Assembly (NCBI GenBank): GCA_030825825.1
Contig: JAPJPE010000006.1
Location: 1-22,146, forward strand
DNA length: 22,146 bases
DNA from: Streptococcus sp.
GTDB taxonomy: Bacteria > Bacillota > Bacilli > Lactobacillales > Streptococcaceae
Reading direction: 5' to 3'
Shown: piece after piece, positions 15,377 through 22,146 of the stretch
Position numbering within the stretch: position 1 is the first letter of the stretch
Layout: every line of letters starts with the position of its first letter
Program-made: the position numbers and the translations under genes
The notes under the pieces: generated by a model
Database searches by the model: none
What the model was told of the DNA's origin: nothing
Seen by the model: the letters and a program-made list of their open reading frames with translations, nothing else

Positions 15377-15412
15377 GAGACATCTCAGGGTGTCAAATAG
15401 AAAGGAACTTCT

Positions 15413-15802
15413 ATGGCAACTGAACAATTTGGTGACATCGTTATTGCACCACGTGTATTAGAAAAAATTATTGCGATTGCGACAGCAAAAGTAGAGGGTG
15501 TCTATTCGCTTGAAAACAAGAGTGTTTCAGATAGCTTATCCAAACGCTCCCTTGGACGTGGCGTCTACCTTCATACAGAAGAAGATGGTCAAGTTTCAGT
15601 AGACATCTATCTCTATTTAGAATACGGAGTGGCTGTACCATCTGTCGCTGTAGCCATTCAAAAAGCGGTCAAGTCAGCAGTTTATGATATGGCAGATGTA
15701 ACCTTGGATGCTGTCAACATTCACGTTGTCGGTATCGCAACGGAAAAATCTCCAAAACCAGACTTGAAAGACTTGTTTAATGAGGACTTCCTCAATGACT
15801 GA
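15413..15802 (+). CDS. Asp23/Gls24 family envelope stress protein (YqhY-like)
   Basis: The 129-aa small protein of the Asp23/DUF322 family has the typical pattern IVIAPRVLEKIIAIATAKVEGVYSL, then YLYLEYGVAVPSVAVAIQKAVKSAVYDM and VNIHVVGI. In Firmicutes the member encoded before nusB corresponds to YqhY, which has been tied to acetyl-CoA carboxylase and fatty acid homeostasis in B. subtilis. That role is only inferred here. RBS AAAGGA (15401-15406), 36 nt after efp. The stop overlaps the nusB start by 8 nt, indicating translational coupling. Confidence 0.9.
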   Translation: MATEQFGDIVIAPRVLEKIIAIATAKVEGVYSLENKSVSDSLSKRSLGRGVYLHTEEDGQVSVDIYLYLEYGVAVPSVAVAIQKAVKSAVYDMADVTLDAVNIHVVGIATEKSPKPDLKDLFNEDFLND

Positions 15803-16226
15803 TGAAATTTTATTAGAATCACGTCGAGATTTGCGTGAGCGCGCCTTCCAAGCCTTGATGGCCTTGGAATACGATGGAGACATTGTTGAAGCTTGTCGCT
15901 TTGCTTATCTACATGACAAGGACCTAGCAGAAGACAAAGAAGTCGATCTTCCTGCCTTTCTCATGAATCTCGTGACGGGTGTCTATCAGTCAAAAGATCA
16001 ACTAGACCAACAAATCGGTCAACATTTGAAAACCGGCTGGACTGTTGAGCGCTTGACCTTGGTGGAGAAAAATATCCTTCGTCTTGGAATTTATGAAATA
16101 ACAGAGTTTGATACACCACAGATCGTCGCAGTCAATGAAGCGGTGGAATTGGCCAAGGCCTTTTCGGATGAAACCTCTTCACGATTTGTCAATGGTGTCC
16201 TCAGTCAATTTGTGACAGAAGAATAA
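15795..16226 (+). CDS. nusB: Transcription antitermination factor NusB
   Basis: The 143-aa all-helical protein works with NusE (S10) in antitermination of rRNA operons. Conserved stretches are RERAFQALMALEY near the start and LTLVEKNILRLGIYEI..DTPQIVAVNEAVELAKAFSDETSSRFVNGVLSQ at the end. The chosen ATG (15795) has GAGGA 9 nt upstream and overlaps the asp23-like stop. An in-frame ATG at 15780 would add five residues unlike other NusB N-termini. It is the last gene of the operon, followed at once by a strong terminator. Confidence 0.96.
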   Translation: MTDEILLESRRDLRERAFQALMALEYDGDIVEACRFAYLHDKDLAEDKEVDLPAFLMNLVTGVYQSKDQLDQQIGQHLKTGWTVERLTLVEKNILRLGIYEITEFDTPQIVAVNEAVELAKAFSDETSSRFVNGVLSQFVTEE

Positions 16227-16228
16227 TG

Positions 16229-16254
16229 AAAAAGAGCCTACTGGCTCTTTTTTT
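16229..16254 (+). terminator. Terminator of efp-asp23-nusB
   Basis: AAAGAGCC/GGCTCTTT (16231-16238 with 16243-16250), TACT loop, seven or more Ts. Canonical. Confidence 0.92.
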
Positions 16255-16255
16255 G

Positions 16256-16293
16256 GTAAAAAATATCCCCACAGTTTCTACTGAGGGGATATT
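16256..16293 (-). terminator. Terminator of scrB-scrR
   Basis: Stem 16262-16270 with 16285-16293 (9 bp), with an inner CAGT/ACTG stem (16272-16275 with 16280-16283). On the minus strand it is followed by TTTTTT (the complement of the A-run just left of 16262). It lies directly after the scrR stop. Confidence 0.88.
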
Positions 16294-16297
16294 GCTT

Positions 16298-17263
16298 TTA
16301 GACACTTTTTCCAGAGTGGAGACTAACGGGCAAGAAATAACCGGTAGTCGCTACTTTTTTTCCTTCTATCTTTTGGAGTAAAAGATCCACCATGAGGATA
16401 GCAATGTCTTCGAGGGGTTGTTGGATGGTTGTCAGTTCAGGTGTATAGGTCTCGATGAACTGGGTTCCATCATAACCAATCACTTTCAAATCCTGAGGAA
16501 TTTGAATATCTAATTCTCTAGCTACTTTCATGATCAAGATCGCCGTCAAATCATCGGAGGCAAAAATGGCATCTGGTTTTTGCTGGGTTAAAATCTGTTT
16601 GATTTCCATTTCTTTGCGAATAGGGGAGAAATCACTGGAAACATTAATGATCATGGACTCAGGTAGAACCGATGCAAACCCCGCGTGACGCAAGCCTGTT
16701 GGGGAGTTGGAGTTGTCATTACCTGTGATCATGATGATCTTTTTAGCACCACTTTTGACCAGGGTTTCTGCTGCTAAAACTCCACCAGCATAGTTATCAG
16801 AAGAGACAACCGGAATTTCTGGGGAGAGGTTGCGGTCAAAAGCAATGATAGGAGCAGTTACCCGGTTGTAATCTTCAATGCCTAAATTATGACTTCCTGA
16901 AATGATGCCATCTACCTGGTTGGCCTCCAACATTTCAATGTATTCGCGCTCTTTTTCGGAGTCATGTTCACTATTGCAGATGATGGTTTTATAGCCGTGT
17001 TTGAAGAGTTGGTGCTCTAGTTTGTCGATTAATTCAGCATAGAAAACATTGCTGATGTTGGGAAAGATCAAGCCGACTAACTTGGCTGATTTTCCTTGGA
17101 GGCTACGAGCAACATTGTTAGGTTTATAGCCCAATTCTCGCATGGCTTCTTGGACTTTTTGGATCGTTTTTTCAGACAGGTATCCTTTTTTATTGATAAC
17201 CCGTGAGACAGTAGTAGGGCTGACACCGGCGAGTTTGGCGACATCAGTTAGCTTTGCGACCAT
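16298..17263 (-). CDS. scrR: Sucrose operon repressor, LacI family
   Basis: The 321-aa DNA-binding repressor has an N-terminal helix-turn-helix MVAKLTDVAKLAGVSPTTVSRVINKKGYLS (1-30) with hinge helix NNVARSLQGK, then a periplasmic-binding-protein-like sensor domain (about 58-321) with GLIFPNISNVFYAELI and the IGYDGTQFIETYTPELTTIQQP region usual in LacI-type regulators. In other streptococci ScrR represses scrA and scrB. ATG at 17263 overlaps the scrB end by 20 nt; an in-frame TTG at 17269 is less likely. Transcribed with scrB, so it should be autoregulated. The effector is not visible from sequence; fructose or a sugar phosphate is plausible. Confidence 0.93.
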   Translation of the reverse strand: MVAKLTDVAKLAGVSPTTVSRVINKKGYLSEKTIQKVQEAMRELGYKPNNVARSLQGKSAKLVGLIFPNISNVFYAELIDKLEHQLFKHGYKTIICNSEHDSEKEREYIEMLEANQVDGIISGSHNLGIEDYNRVTAPIIAFDRNLSPEIPVVSSDNYAGGVLAAETLVKSGAKKIIMITGNDNSNSPTGLRHAGFASVLPESMIINVSSDFSPIRKEMEIKQILTQQKPDAIFASDDLTAILIMKVARELDIQIPQDLKVIGYDGTQFIETYTPELTTIQQPLEDIAILMVDLLLQKIEGKKVATTGYFLPVSLHSGKSV

Positions 17264-18698
17264 AATCAAGTTCGTAGTAAGTTCCAGTAGGGGTTCCAGA
17301 CTTGATCAAGATTCCATTTTGATCCGCATGTGGGTAGACCCGACCAGAAAATACTTTTTCTCCTTTATTGATAAAGATTTCAAATATCGAATTGTCGATG
17401 AAAATATTAGCGGTTGTCGCTTGGTTAGCGATTGTGCAGCTACGGCTCGTACCGAAATCTTGGGCATATTGCTCACCAGCCTGGCTACGATCGACTGTGA
17501 CCAATCCTTTAGCCAGATCAAATGTGAGAACTAAGCCCTTTCCTTCTGCATCGGCAAAGAGGACGATTTCGTTCTGGCTATCCTTTTCAAACTGCAATTC
17601 CAATTCATAGCAGTTCTTGGTTTGTGCCTTGTTGGCAAATGCCTCACTCTCAGCGCGCAAGTCTTTGATCGCTTCAACTGGGTATTGGTAGAGCTTGCCA
17701 TCTTTAATGGTTAATTCTTTGACCAGTGAGAGAGCTCCTTGGTAGTCATAGGAATCTGTTGGATAAGAAACGTCTGGAAGACCTAGCCAGCTAACAGCAT
17801 AGGCACGTCCATCGGGAGCATTAAATCCTTGAGTCGCATAGGCTTCAAAACCATAGTCAAGATTATGCAATTCAGATACATCAACCATTTTGGCCTTTTC
17901 TGGGTCAAAGCTTGCCCCGATCTTGTACATATTTGGATAGATATTGTCATAATCGAGAACGGCTTTATCTAAGCCTTGAGGACAGTAGAGAAGAACGGGT
18001 TGGTCTCCAACAAAGACTAGGTTGGGACATTCCATCATATAAGCTGTCCGATCGTTTGCAAAATCCAAGTCACCGACTGCAACCCAGTTGGTATAGTCGT
18101 TATCTACAGCCTTATAGAGACGGATGAATCCTTTCTTCTCAAGGTCTTGACCGCCAACGATAGCGTAGAATTGACCCTTGAAATTAAAAATCTGTGGGTC
18201 ACGGAAGTGATCCGTAGAGTCAGCCGGTTGATCAATCAAGATTTTGTCAATTTTTTCAAACTTTCCGTCCTTGTCCATCAAAGCACCGACTTGGTAAGGA
18301 TGACGAACCCATTCTGCATCACGAACATTTCCAGTGTAGAATAAGAATAGTTTGTCACCAAACTGCATGGCTGATCCGGAATAAGCTCCATGGCTATCTA
18401 GATCTGTGTCTGGAAGAAGTGTTACACCAGTTTCTTTGAAATGAACCAAGTCTTCGCTTTCTGTTTGTACCCATGATTTTAACCCATGGGCTGCACCAAA
18501 TGGGAAATTTTGGTAAAACAAGATCCATTTTCCATCAAAGTAGGAAAAACCGTTAGGATCATTTAAGAGACCAGCCTTTGGCTCTACATGGTAGTGTGTA
18601 TGCCAAGGAGATTTCGCCATGTTTTCTTGGATGGCTTGCTTTTCCTCTGTTGTCCAGTCTTCGTAACGTCTGTAACGACGTTCAGTTGTCCATTCCAT
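17244..18698 (-). CDS. scrB: Sucrose-6-phosphate hydrolase (GH32)
   Basis: The 484-aa cytoplasmic enzyme splits sucrose-6-phosphate from the PTS into glucose-6-phosphate and fructose. The GH32 catalytic triad is visible: D47 in LLNDPNG (nucleophile), D167 in FRDP (transition state) and E223 in MECPN (acid/base). A five-bladed propeller region is followed by a C-terminal beta-sandwich (about 335-484) with the IFIDNSIFEIFINKGEKVFSGRVYP motif. No signal peptide, as expected for an intracellular phospho-sucrase rather than a secreted fructanase. RBS GGAGG just upstream. First gene of scrB-scrR, divergent from scrA. Confidence 0.96.
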   Translation of the reverse strand: MEWTTERRYRRYEDWTTEEKQAIQENMAKSPWHTHYHVEPKAGLLNDPNGFSYFDGKWILFYQNFPFGAAHGLKSWVQTESEDLVHFKETGVTLLPDTDLDSHGAYSGSAMQFGDKLFLFYTGNVRDAEWVRHPYQVGALMDKDGKFEKIDKILIDQPADSTDHFRDPQIFNFKGQFYAIVGGQDLEKKGFIRLYKAVDNDYTNWVAVGDLDFANDRTAYMMECPNLVFVGDQPVLLYCPQGLDKAVLDYDNIYPNMYKIGASFDPEKAKMVDVSELHNLDYGFEAYATQGFNAPDGRAYAVSWLGLPDVSYPTDSYDYQGALSLVKELTIKDGKLYQYPVEAIKDLRAESEAFANKAQTKNCYELELQFEKDSQNEIVLFADAEGKGLVLTFDLAKGLVTVDRSQAGEQYAQDFGTSRSCTIANQATTANIFIDNSIFEIFINKGEKVFSGRVYPHADQNGILIKSGTPTGTYYELDYGRKAN

Positions 18699-18727
18699 TT
18701 TATTCCTCCGAATTTTTTCTTACTTCC

Positions 18728-18756
18728 ATAGTACCGATTTCCTATTAAAAATGCAA
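18728..18756 (-). promoter_or_regulatory. Promoter of scrB-scrR
   Basis: On the minus strand: TTGCAT (complement of 18751-18756), 17-bp spacer, TACTAT (complement of 18728-18733). The start would lie about 20-25 nt before the scrB start codon. Confidence 0.65.
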
Positions 18757-18765
18757 GCGATAAAT
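18751..18765 (+). promoter_or_regulatory. cre-like (CcpA) site over the scrB -35
   Basis: ATGCAAGCGATAAAT fits the cre consensus WTGNAANCGNWNNCW at all but one fixed position. It overlaps the scrB -35, the right place for glucose repression by CcpA. Confidence 0.55.
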
Positions 18766-18783
18766 GAAAAAAATGGCAAAAAA

Positions 18784-18799
18784 TGTCAAACGATTGACA
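18784..18799. promoter_or_regulatory. 16-bp dyad upstream of scrB (copy 1)
   Basis: TGTCAAACGATTGACA has perfect 6-bp arms (TGTCAA/TTGACA) around ACGA. It is 13 of 16 identical to the element at 18979-18994. Candidate ScrR or CcpA site. Confidence 0.5.
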
Positions 18800-18830
18800 G
18801 CTATTTTGCAGCCTGAAGAAAAGAGGAGAA

Positions 18831-18985
18831 GTTGAAAATTTATGAAAATATGAAAGAAAATGAAAATAAAAATCTGATTCAAAGCGCTAAAAAGCGTAGT
18901 ACAGGCCTGTTTTAAAATGAAAATAGTTTCATACTGTCAAAAGGTGTCAAAAAGTCCAAAAAAGTTTCAAAAAAATCCTGCAAAA
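18831..18985. other. Phased A-tracts, probably curved DNA
   Basis: Runs of 4-7 As recur at roughly helical spacing. The clearest set has tracts at 18939-18942, 18949-18953, 18958-18963, 18969-18975 and 18982-18985, with centres 9.5-11.5 bp apart, ending just before the scrA -35. The same stretch also holds the palindromes ACAGGCCTGT (18901-18910) and ATGAAA/TTTCAT (18917-18932). There is no gene in the 377-bp scrB-scrA gap. Confidence 0.6.
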
Positions 18986-18994
18986 CGCTTGACA
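18979..18994. promoter_or_regulatory. 16-bp dyad over the scrA -35 (copy 2)
   Basis: TGCAAAACGCTTGACA, near-palindromic and 13 of 16 identical to 18784-18799. Its last six bases are the scrA -35, so protein binding here would block the promoter. It also resembles cre with one extra base. Confidence 0.5.
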
Positions 18995-19016
18995 TATTTT
19001 CAATACGTGGTACAAT
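18989..19016 (+). promoter_or_regulatory. Promoter of scrA
   Basis: Perfect TTGACA (18989-18994), 16-bp spacer, TACAAT (19011-19016) preceded by TG at 19008-19009. Predicted start near 19023. Confidence 0.85.
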
Positions 19017-19027
19017 TAAAAACGTAG

Positions 19028-19044
19028 AAACGATTTAACCGTTT
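19028..19044. promoter_or_regulatory. LacI-type operator after the scrA start, likely ScrR site
   Basis: AAACGATTTAACCGTTT is a 17-bp near-palindrome with 7 of 8 symmetric pairs and CG near each end, typical of LacI-family operators. It sits just downstream of the predicted scrA start. The half AAACGATT also occurs at 18788-18795 before scrB. Confidence 0.65.
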
Positions 19045-19075
19045 ACATTACAAAAAATAAGGAGATTTTTGCAAA

Positions 19076-20995
19076 ATGTCAAATACAGAAATTGCAAAGC
19101 AGGTCATCGATGCAATCGGTGGGGTTGAGAACGTTAGCAGTGTTGCTCACTGTGCGACTCGTCTTCGCGTGATGGTAAAAGATGAATCAAAAATCAACAA
19201 AGATGTTGTTGAGAACATTGAAAAAGTACAAGGTGCTTTCTTTAACTCAGGTCAATACCAAATCATCTTTGGTACTGGTACTGTAAACAAGATCTATGAT
19301 GAAGTAGTAGCTCTTGGCTTACCAACATCATCAAAAGATGAAATGAAAGCAGAAGCCGCTAAACAAGGAAACTGGTTCCAACGCGCGATCCGTACCTTTG
19401 GAGACGTTTTTGTTCCAATTTTACCAGCAATTGTTGCGACTGGATTGTTTATGGGGATTCGTGGTGCCATTGCTCAAGACCAGGTTTTGGCTTTGTTTGG
19501 CACAACAGCAGATGCATTTAAATCTACTGATTTTTATACCTATTCAACAATCTTAACTGATACCGCGTTTGCCTTCTTCCCAGCCTTGATTTCATGGTCT
19601 GCATTCCGAGTATTCGGAGGAAATCCTGTTCTTGGGATTGTAATTGGTTTGATGATGGTTAGTCCGACACTTCCAAATGCGTGGGTTGTAGCGGAAGATC
19701 CTTCTAAAGCAGCAACATACTTTGGTATCTTCCATCATGTGGTTGGATTCCAGAACTCAGTTCTTCCCGCTTTCTTCGTTGGTCTAATTGGTGCGAAACT
19801 TGAAAAGTGGCTCCATAAGAAAATTCCAGATGTCTTAGATTTGTTATTGGTTCCATTATTCACATTGACAATCATGTCATTCCTCGCTTTGTTTATTATT
19901 GGTCCATTCTTCCACAGCATTGAAGAATATGTACTGAATGCAACTAAGTTTATTTTAAATTTACCATTCGGACTTGCAGGGCTTCTTATCGGTGGGGTTC
20001 ATCAGTTGATTGTCGTTACTGGCGTCCATCATATCTTTAATCTTCTTGAATCACAATTAATTACTGCAGATAAAAAAGATCCATTTAATGCAATCATTAC
20101 AGCAGCTATGACAGCACAAGCTGGAGCTACTTTAGCAGTGGCAGTGAAATCTAAATCTCAAAAAGTGAAAGCTTTAGCATTTCCTGCGACTATTTCTGCC
20201 TTGTTAGGTATTACTGAGCCTGCAATCTTTGGTGTAAACTTGCGTTATGTGAAACCATTCGTTATTGCTTTGGGAGCAGGTGCTGTAGGTGGTTGGATTG
20301 CATCTATGTTAAACCTTGCTGGTACAGGATTTGGTATTACAATTATTCCAGGAACACTTCTCTATCTAAATGGTCAATTATTGAAATATGTATTTATGGT
20401 TGTATTTACAACTGCACTAAGTTTCGGTTTGACTTATATGTTTGGTTATGAAGATGAAGCTTCATCAGTTCCTGCAGAGGACAAAGAAGCTGGTGCAATT
20501 ATTGAAGAAGAAACAACTGGAGCTGTTCCTGCATCTCTTCAAGACGAAACCATCATCTCTCCGATCGTTGGTCAAGCTGTTGCTTTGTCTGATGTGAATG
20601 ATCCTGTCTTCTCAAGTGGAGCGATGGGACAAGGAATTGCCATCAAACCAACTGAAGGTGTTGTCTATGCACCAGCAGATGCTGAAGTAACCATTGCTTT
20701 CGCAACTGGTCATGCTTACGGTTTGAAGACAGCTAATGGTGCTGAAATATTGATCCACGTTGGTATTGATACGGTATCAATGAACGGGGAAGGATTTGAT
20801 CAAAAAGTAGCTCAAGGCGATAAAGTGAAAGCTGGTGATGTCCTTGGTACATTTGATGCAGCGAAAATTGCCGCAGCTGGTCTGGAAGACACAACTATGG
20901 TGATTGTCACTAACACAGCTGACTATGCTTCTGTCACACCTGTTGCAACTGGATCTGTTGCGAAGGGTGATGCGATCATCGAAGTCAAAGCTTAA
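19076..20995 (+). CDS. scrA: Sucrose-specific PTS transporter, EIIBCA fusion
   Basis: The 639-aa membrane permease imports sucrose and phosphorylates it to sucrose-6-phosphate. Domains in order: EIIB (1 to about 85) with phospho-cysteine C26 in AHCATRLR; EIIC (about 105-460) with about ten membrane segments and the GITEPAIFGVNLRY substrate loop; a Glu/Asp/Ala linker (about 462-500); EIIA of the glucose class (about 502-639) with H546 and phospho-histidine H561 in LIHVGIDTV. All three domains look intact, so no separate EIIA is needed. RBS AAGGAG (19060-19065). Own promoter and operator upstream, hairpin terminator downstream. Such ScrA proteins may also carry other glucosides such as trehalose, which the sequence cannot exclude. 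Confidence 0.95.
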   Translation: MSNTEIAKQVIDAIGGVENVSSVAHCATRLRVMVKDESKINKDVVENIEKVQGAFFNSGQYQIIFGTGTVNKIYDEVVALGLPTSSKDEMKAEAAKQGNWFQRAIRTFGDVFVPILPAIVATGLFMGIRGAIAQDQVLALFGTTADAFKSTDFYTYSTILTDTAFAFFPALISWSAFRVFGGNPVLGIVIGLMMVSPTLPNAWVVAEDPSKAATYFGIFHHVVGFQNSVLPAFFVGLIGAKLEKWLHKKIPDVLDLLLVPLFTLTIMSFLALFIIGPFFHSIEEYVLNATKFILNLPFGLAGLLIGGVHQLIVVTGVHHIFNLLESQLITADKKDPFNAIITAAMTAQAGATLAVAVKSKSQKVKALAFPATISALLGITEPAIFGVNLRYVKPFVIALGAGAVGGWIASMLNLAGTGFGITIIPGTLLYLNGQLLKYVFMVVFTTALSFGLTYMFGYEDEASSVPAEDKEAGAIIEEETTGAVPASLQDETIISPIVGQAVALSDVNDPVFSSGAMGQGIAIKPTEGVVYAPADAEVTIAFATGHAYGLKTANGAEILIHVGIDTVSMNGEGFDQKVAQGDKVKAGDVLGTFDAAKIAAAGLEDTTMVIVTNTADYASVTPVATGSVAKGDAIIEVKA

Positions 20996-21011
20996 TCGAA
21001 ACAATAAGTTC

Positions 21012-21052
21012 TCAAGGACTGGTCTATCATCTCCAGTCCTTGAATTTTATTT
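21012..21052 (+). terminator. Terminator after scrA
   Basis: 11-bp perfect stem, 21012-21022 with 21033-21043, 10-nt loop, followed by a T-rich stretch (ATTTTATTTCT). It separates scrA from scrK, though some read-through is possible. Confidence 0.85.
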
Positions 21053-21108
21053 CTCAAAAAAAGGTGTGTTTTTTCTTTAGAGAAGAGAAAAAGATTGACT
21101 ACAAAATA

Positions 21109-21117
21109 TGCTATAAT
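21109..21117 (+). promoter_or_regulatory. Extended -10 promoter of scrK
   Basis: TG (21109-21110) plus TATAAT (21112-21117). TTGACT is only 11 bp upstream, too close to be the -35. No cre or operator dyad is evident in this gap, so scrK may be less tightly controlled than scrA/scrB. Confidence 0.65.
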
Positions 21118-21155
21118 AAATACAGGATATTTTTCATAATAAAAAAGGAGCCAAC

Positions 21156-22055
21156 ATGACAAAATTATATGGAAGTTTGGAAGCTGGCGGTACAAAATTT
21201 GTTTGTGCAGTTGGTGATGAAAACTATAATGTTGTGGAAAAAGTACAATTTCCAACAACCAAGCCAATTGAGACTATTGATAAGTGTATTGAATTTTTCT
21301 CAAAATTTGAGGATCTAGTTGGGCTTGCGATCGGATCCTTTGGACCAATTGATATCGATCCAAATTCAAACACTTATGGTTTCATCACAACGACTCCAAA
21401 ACCAAATTGGGCCAATGTAGATATCGTTGGGGCTTTCCGACGTGCCTTGAATGTACCTATCTATTTCACGACAGATGTGAATAGTTCTGCCTATGGAGAA
21501 GTGGTCGCACGCAACAATGCGGGTGGTCATATCGAAAACTTGGTTTACTATACAATCGGAACAGGAATCGGAGCTGGTGTCATCCAACGTGGTGAGTTTA
21601 TCGGGGGAGCTGGGCACCCAGAAATGGGACACTACTATGTGGCCCAACACCCAATGGATGTGGAAAAAGAATTCAAGGGTGTTTGTCCTTTCCACAATGG
21701 CTGTTTGGAAGGCTTTGCGGCTGGTCCTAGTCTGGAAGCTCGTACAGGTATTCGTGGGGAAAACATTGAACTCAACAGCAATGTATGGGATATTCAAGCC
21801 TACTACATCGCACAAGCAGCAGTGAATGCGACAGTTACCTTCCGCCCAGACGTCATTGTCTTTGGAGGAGGAGTCATGGCTCAACAACACATGTTAGATC
21901 GTGTTCGCACGAAATTTACTGCTCTCTTGAACGGTTACCTCCCTGTACCAGATGTGAGAGATTACATTGTGACACCTGCAGTTGCTGGCAATGGTTCAGC
22001 GACCTTGGGGAACTTTGTCCTTGCAAAAGAAGTGAGCGAGAAACTTAAAAAATAA
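21156..22055 (+). CDS. scrK: Fructokinase, ROK family
   Basis: The 299-aa kinase phosphorylates the fructose released by ScrB to fructose-6-phosphate for glycolysis. The ATP/phosphate loop is EAGGTKFVCAVG at the N-terminus; the sugar and catalytic part has IGSFGPIDI and TDVNSSAYGE (catalytic Asp of the ROK fold), then GTGIGAGVI; the zinc-binding ROK signature shows H159, C177, H180 and C183 (CPFHNGC followed by LEG). Length and motifs match streptococcal ScrK/fructokinases. RBS AAGGAG before the ATG. It lies downstream of scrA on the same strand with its own promoter, completing the sucrose pathway. Confidence 0.94.
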   Translation: MTKLYGSLEAGGTKFVCAVGDENYNVVEKVQFPTTKPIETIDKCIEFFSKFEDLVGLAIGSFGPIDIDPNSNTYGFITTTPKPNWANVDIVGAFRRALNVPIYFTTDVNSSAYGEVVARNNAGGHIENLVYYTIGTGIGAGVIQRGEFIGGAGHPEMGHYYVAQHPMDVEKEFKGVCPFHNGCLEGFAAGPSLEARTGIRGENIELNSNVWDIQAYYIAQAAVNATVTFRPDVIVFGGGVMAQQHMLDRVRTKFTALLNGYLPVPDVRDYIVTPAVAGNGSATLGNFVLAKEVSEKLKK

Positions 22056-22093
22056 GAAGCAATTGTCTCTTAGAGGTTAGAAACAAGAGCGAG

Positions 22094-22131
22094 GAGGCTG
22101 GGACAAAAGTCCTAGCCTCTCAATTATTTTT
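22094..22131 (+). terminator. Hairpin terminator after scrK, in the right repeat
   Basis: Mirror copy of the hairpin at 24-49: stem 22094-22104 with 22109-22119, AAAA loop, then a T-rich stretch (22123-22131). It is 38 nt after the scrK stop. Confidence 0.65.
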
Positions 22132-22142
22132 GGATTGTCGAG
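22094..22142 (-). repeat. Right arm of the 49-bp terminal inverted repeat
   Basis: Exact reverse complement of 1-49. The match ends at 22094 on the inner side, where base 22093 (G) does not pair. Four further bases lie outside at the window end and cannot be compared. Confidence 0.9.
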
Positions 22143-22146
22143 CAAG

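Noticed and set aside
17264..17269. TTG start for scrR at 17269
   Set aside because: ATG two codons later gives the usual MVAKLTDVAKLAGVS start of streptococcal ScrR.

Overview
The window looks like chromosomal DNA of a low-GC Gram-positive coccus, most likely an oral viridans Streptococcus (mitis/sanguinis type). The evidence is an LPKTG-anchored surface 5'-nucleotidase, streptococcal-style scrR/scrB/scrA/scrK sucrose genes, the gene orders rpsF-ssb-rpsR, corA-uvrA-pepP and efp-asp23-nusB, AGGAGG-type ribosome binding sites and many extended -10 (TGnTATAAT) promoters. I saw no transposase, phage module, CRISPR array, tRNA or rRNA. The species cannot be fixed from the sequence alone.

Layout. 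Positions 1-49 and 22094-22142 form a perfect 49-bp inverted repeat that contains a terminator-like hairpin and brackets almost the whole window. Next come a wall-anchored 5'-nucleotidase (259-2367), then a convergent three-gene minus-strand operon (2434-4763) encoding a GT2-GtrA glycosyltransferase, a secreted phosphodiester-glycosidase-like protein and a small membrane protein. A divergent promoter region leads to the rpsF-ssb-rpsR operon (5067-6156). A single GNAT acetyltransferase follows (6290-6811), then a minus-strand corA-DUF1129 pair (6846-8496), divergent from uvrA-pepP (8618-12507).

From 12564 to 14650 lies a two-gene cassette: a membrane protein with Gly/Ser repeats, a Tim44-like region and a zinc ribbon, followed by an SPFH/YdjI-like protein. 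Then comes efp-asp23-nusB (14816-16226). The right third is a sucrose regulon: scrB-scrR on the minus strand, a 377-bp control region, scrA, and scrK under its own promoter. ScrA imports sucrose as sucrose-6-phosphate, ScrB hydrolyses it to glucose-6-phosphate and fructose, ScrK phosphorylates fructose, and ScrR is the expected local repressor. The control region holds good promoters for both directions, a cre-like CcpA site on the scrB -35, a LacI-type operator after the scrA start, a pair of related 16-bp dyads and helically phased A-tracts.

Most of the window is core metabolism and information processing. The two least explained units are the GT2-GtrA/phosphodiester glycosidase/membrane protein operon and the Tim44-zinc ribbon/SPFH pair. 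Both are offered as candidates for envelope-related systems whose function is not evident from sequence.
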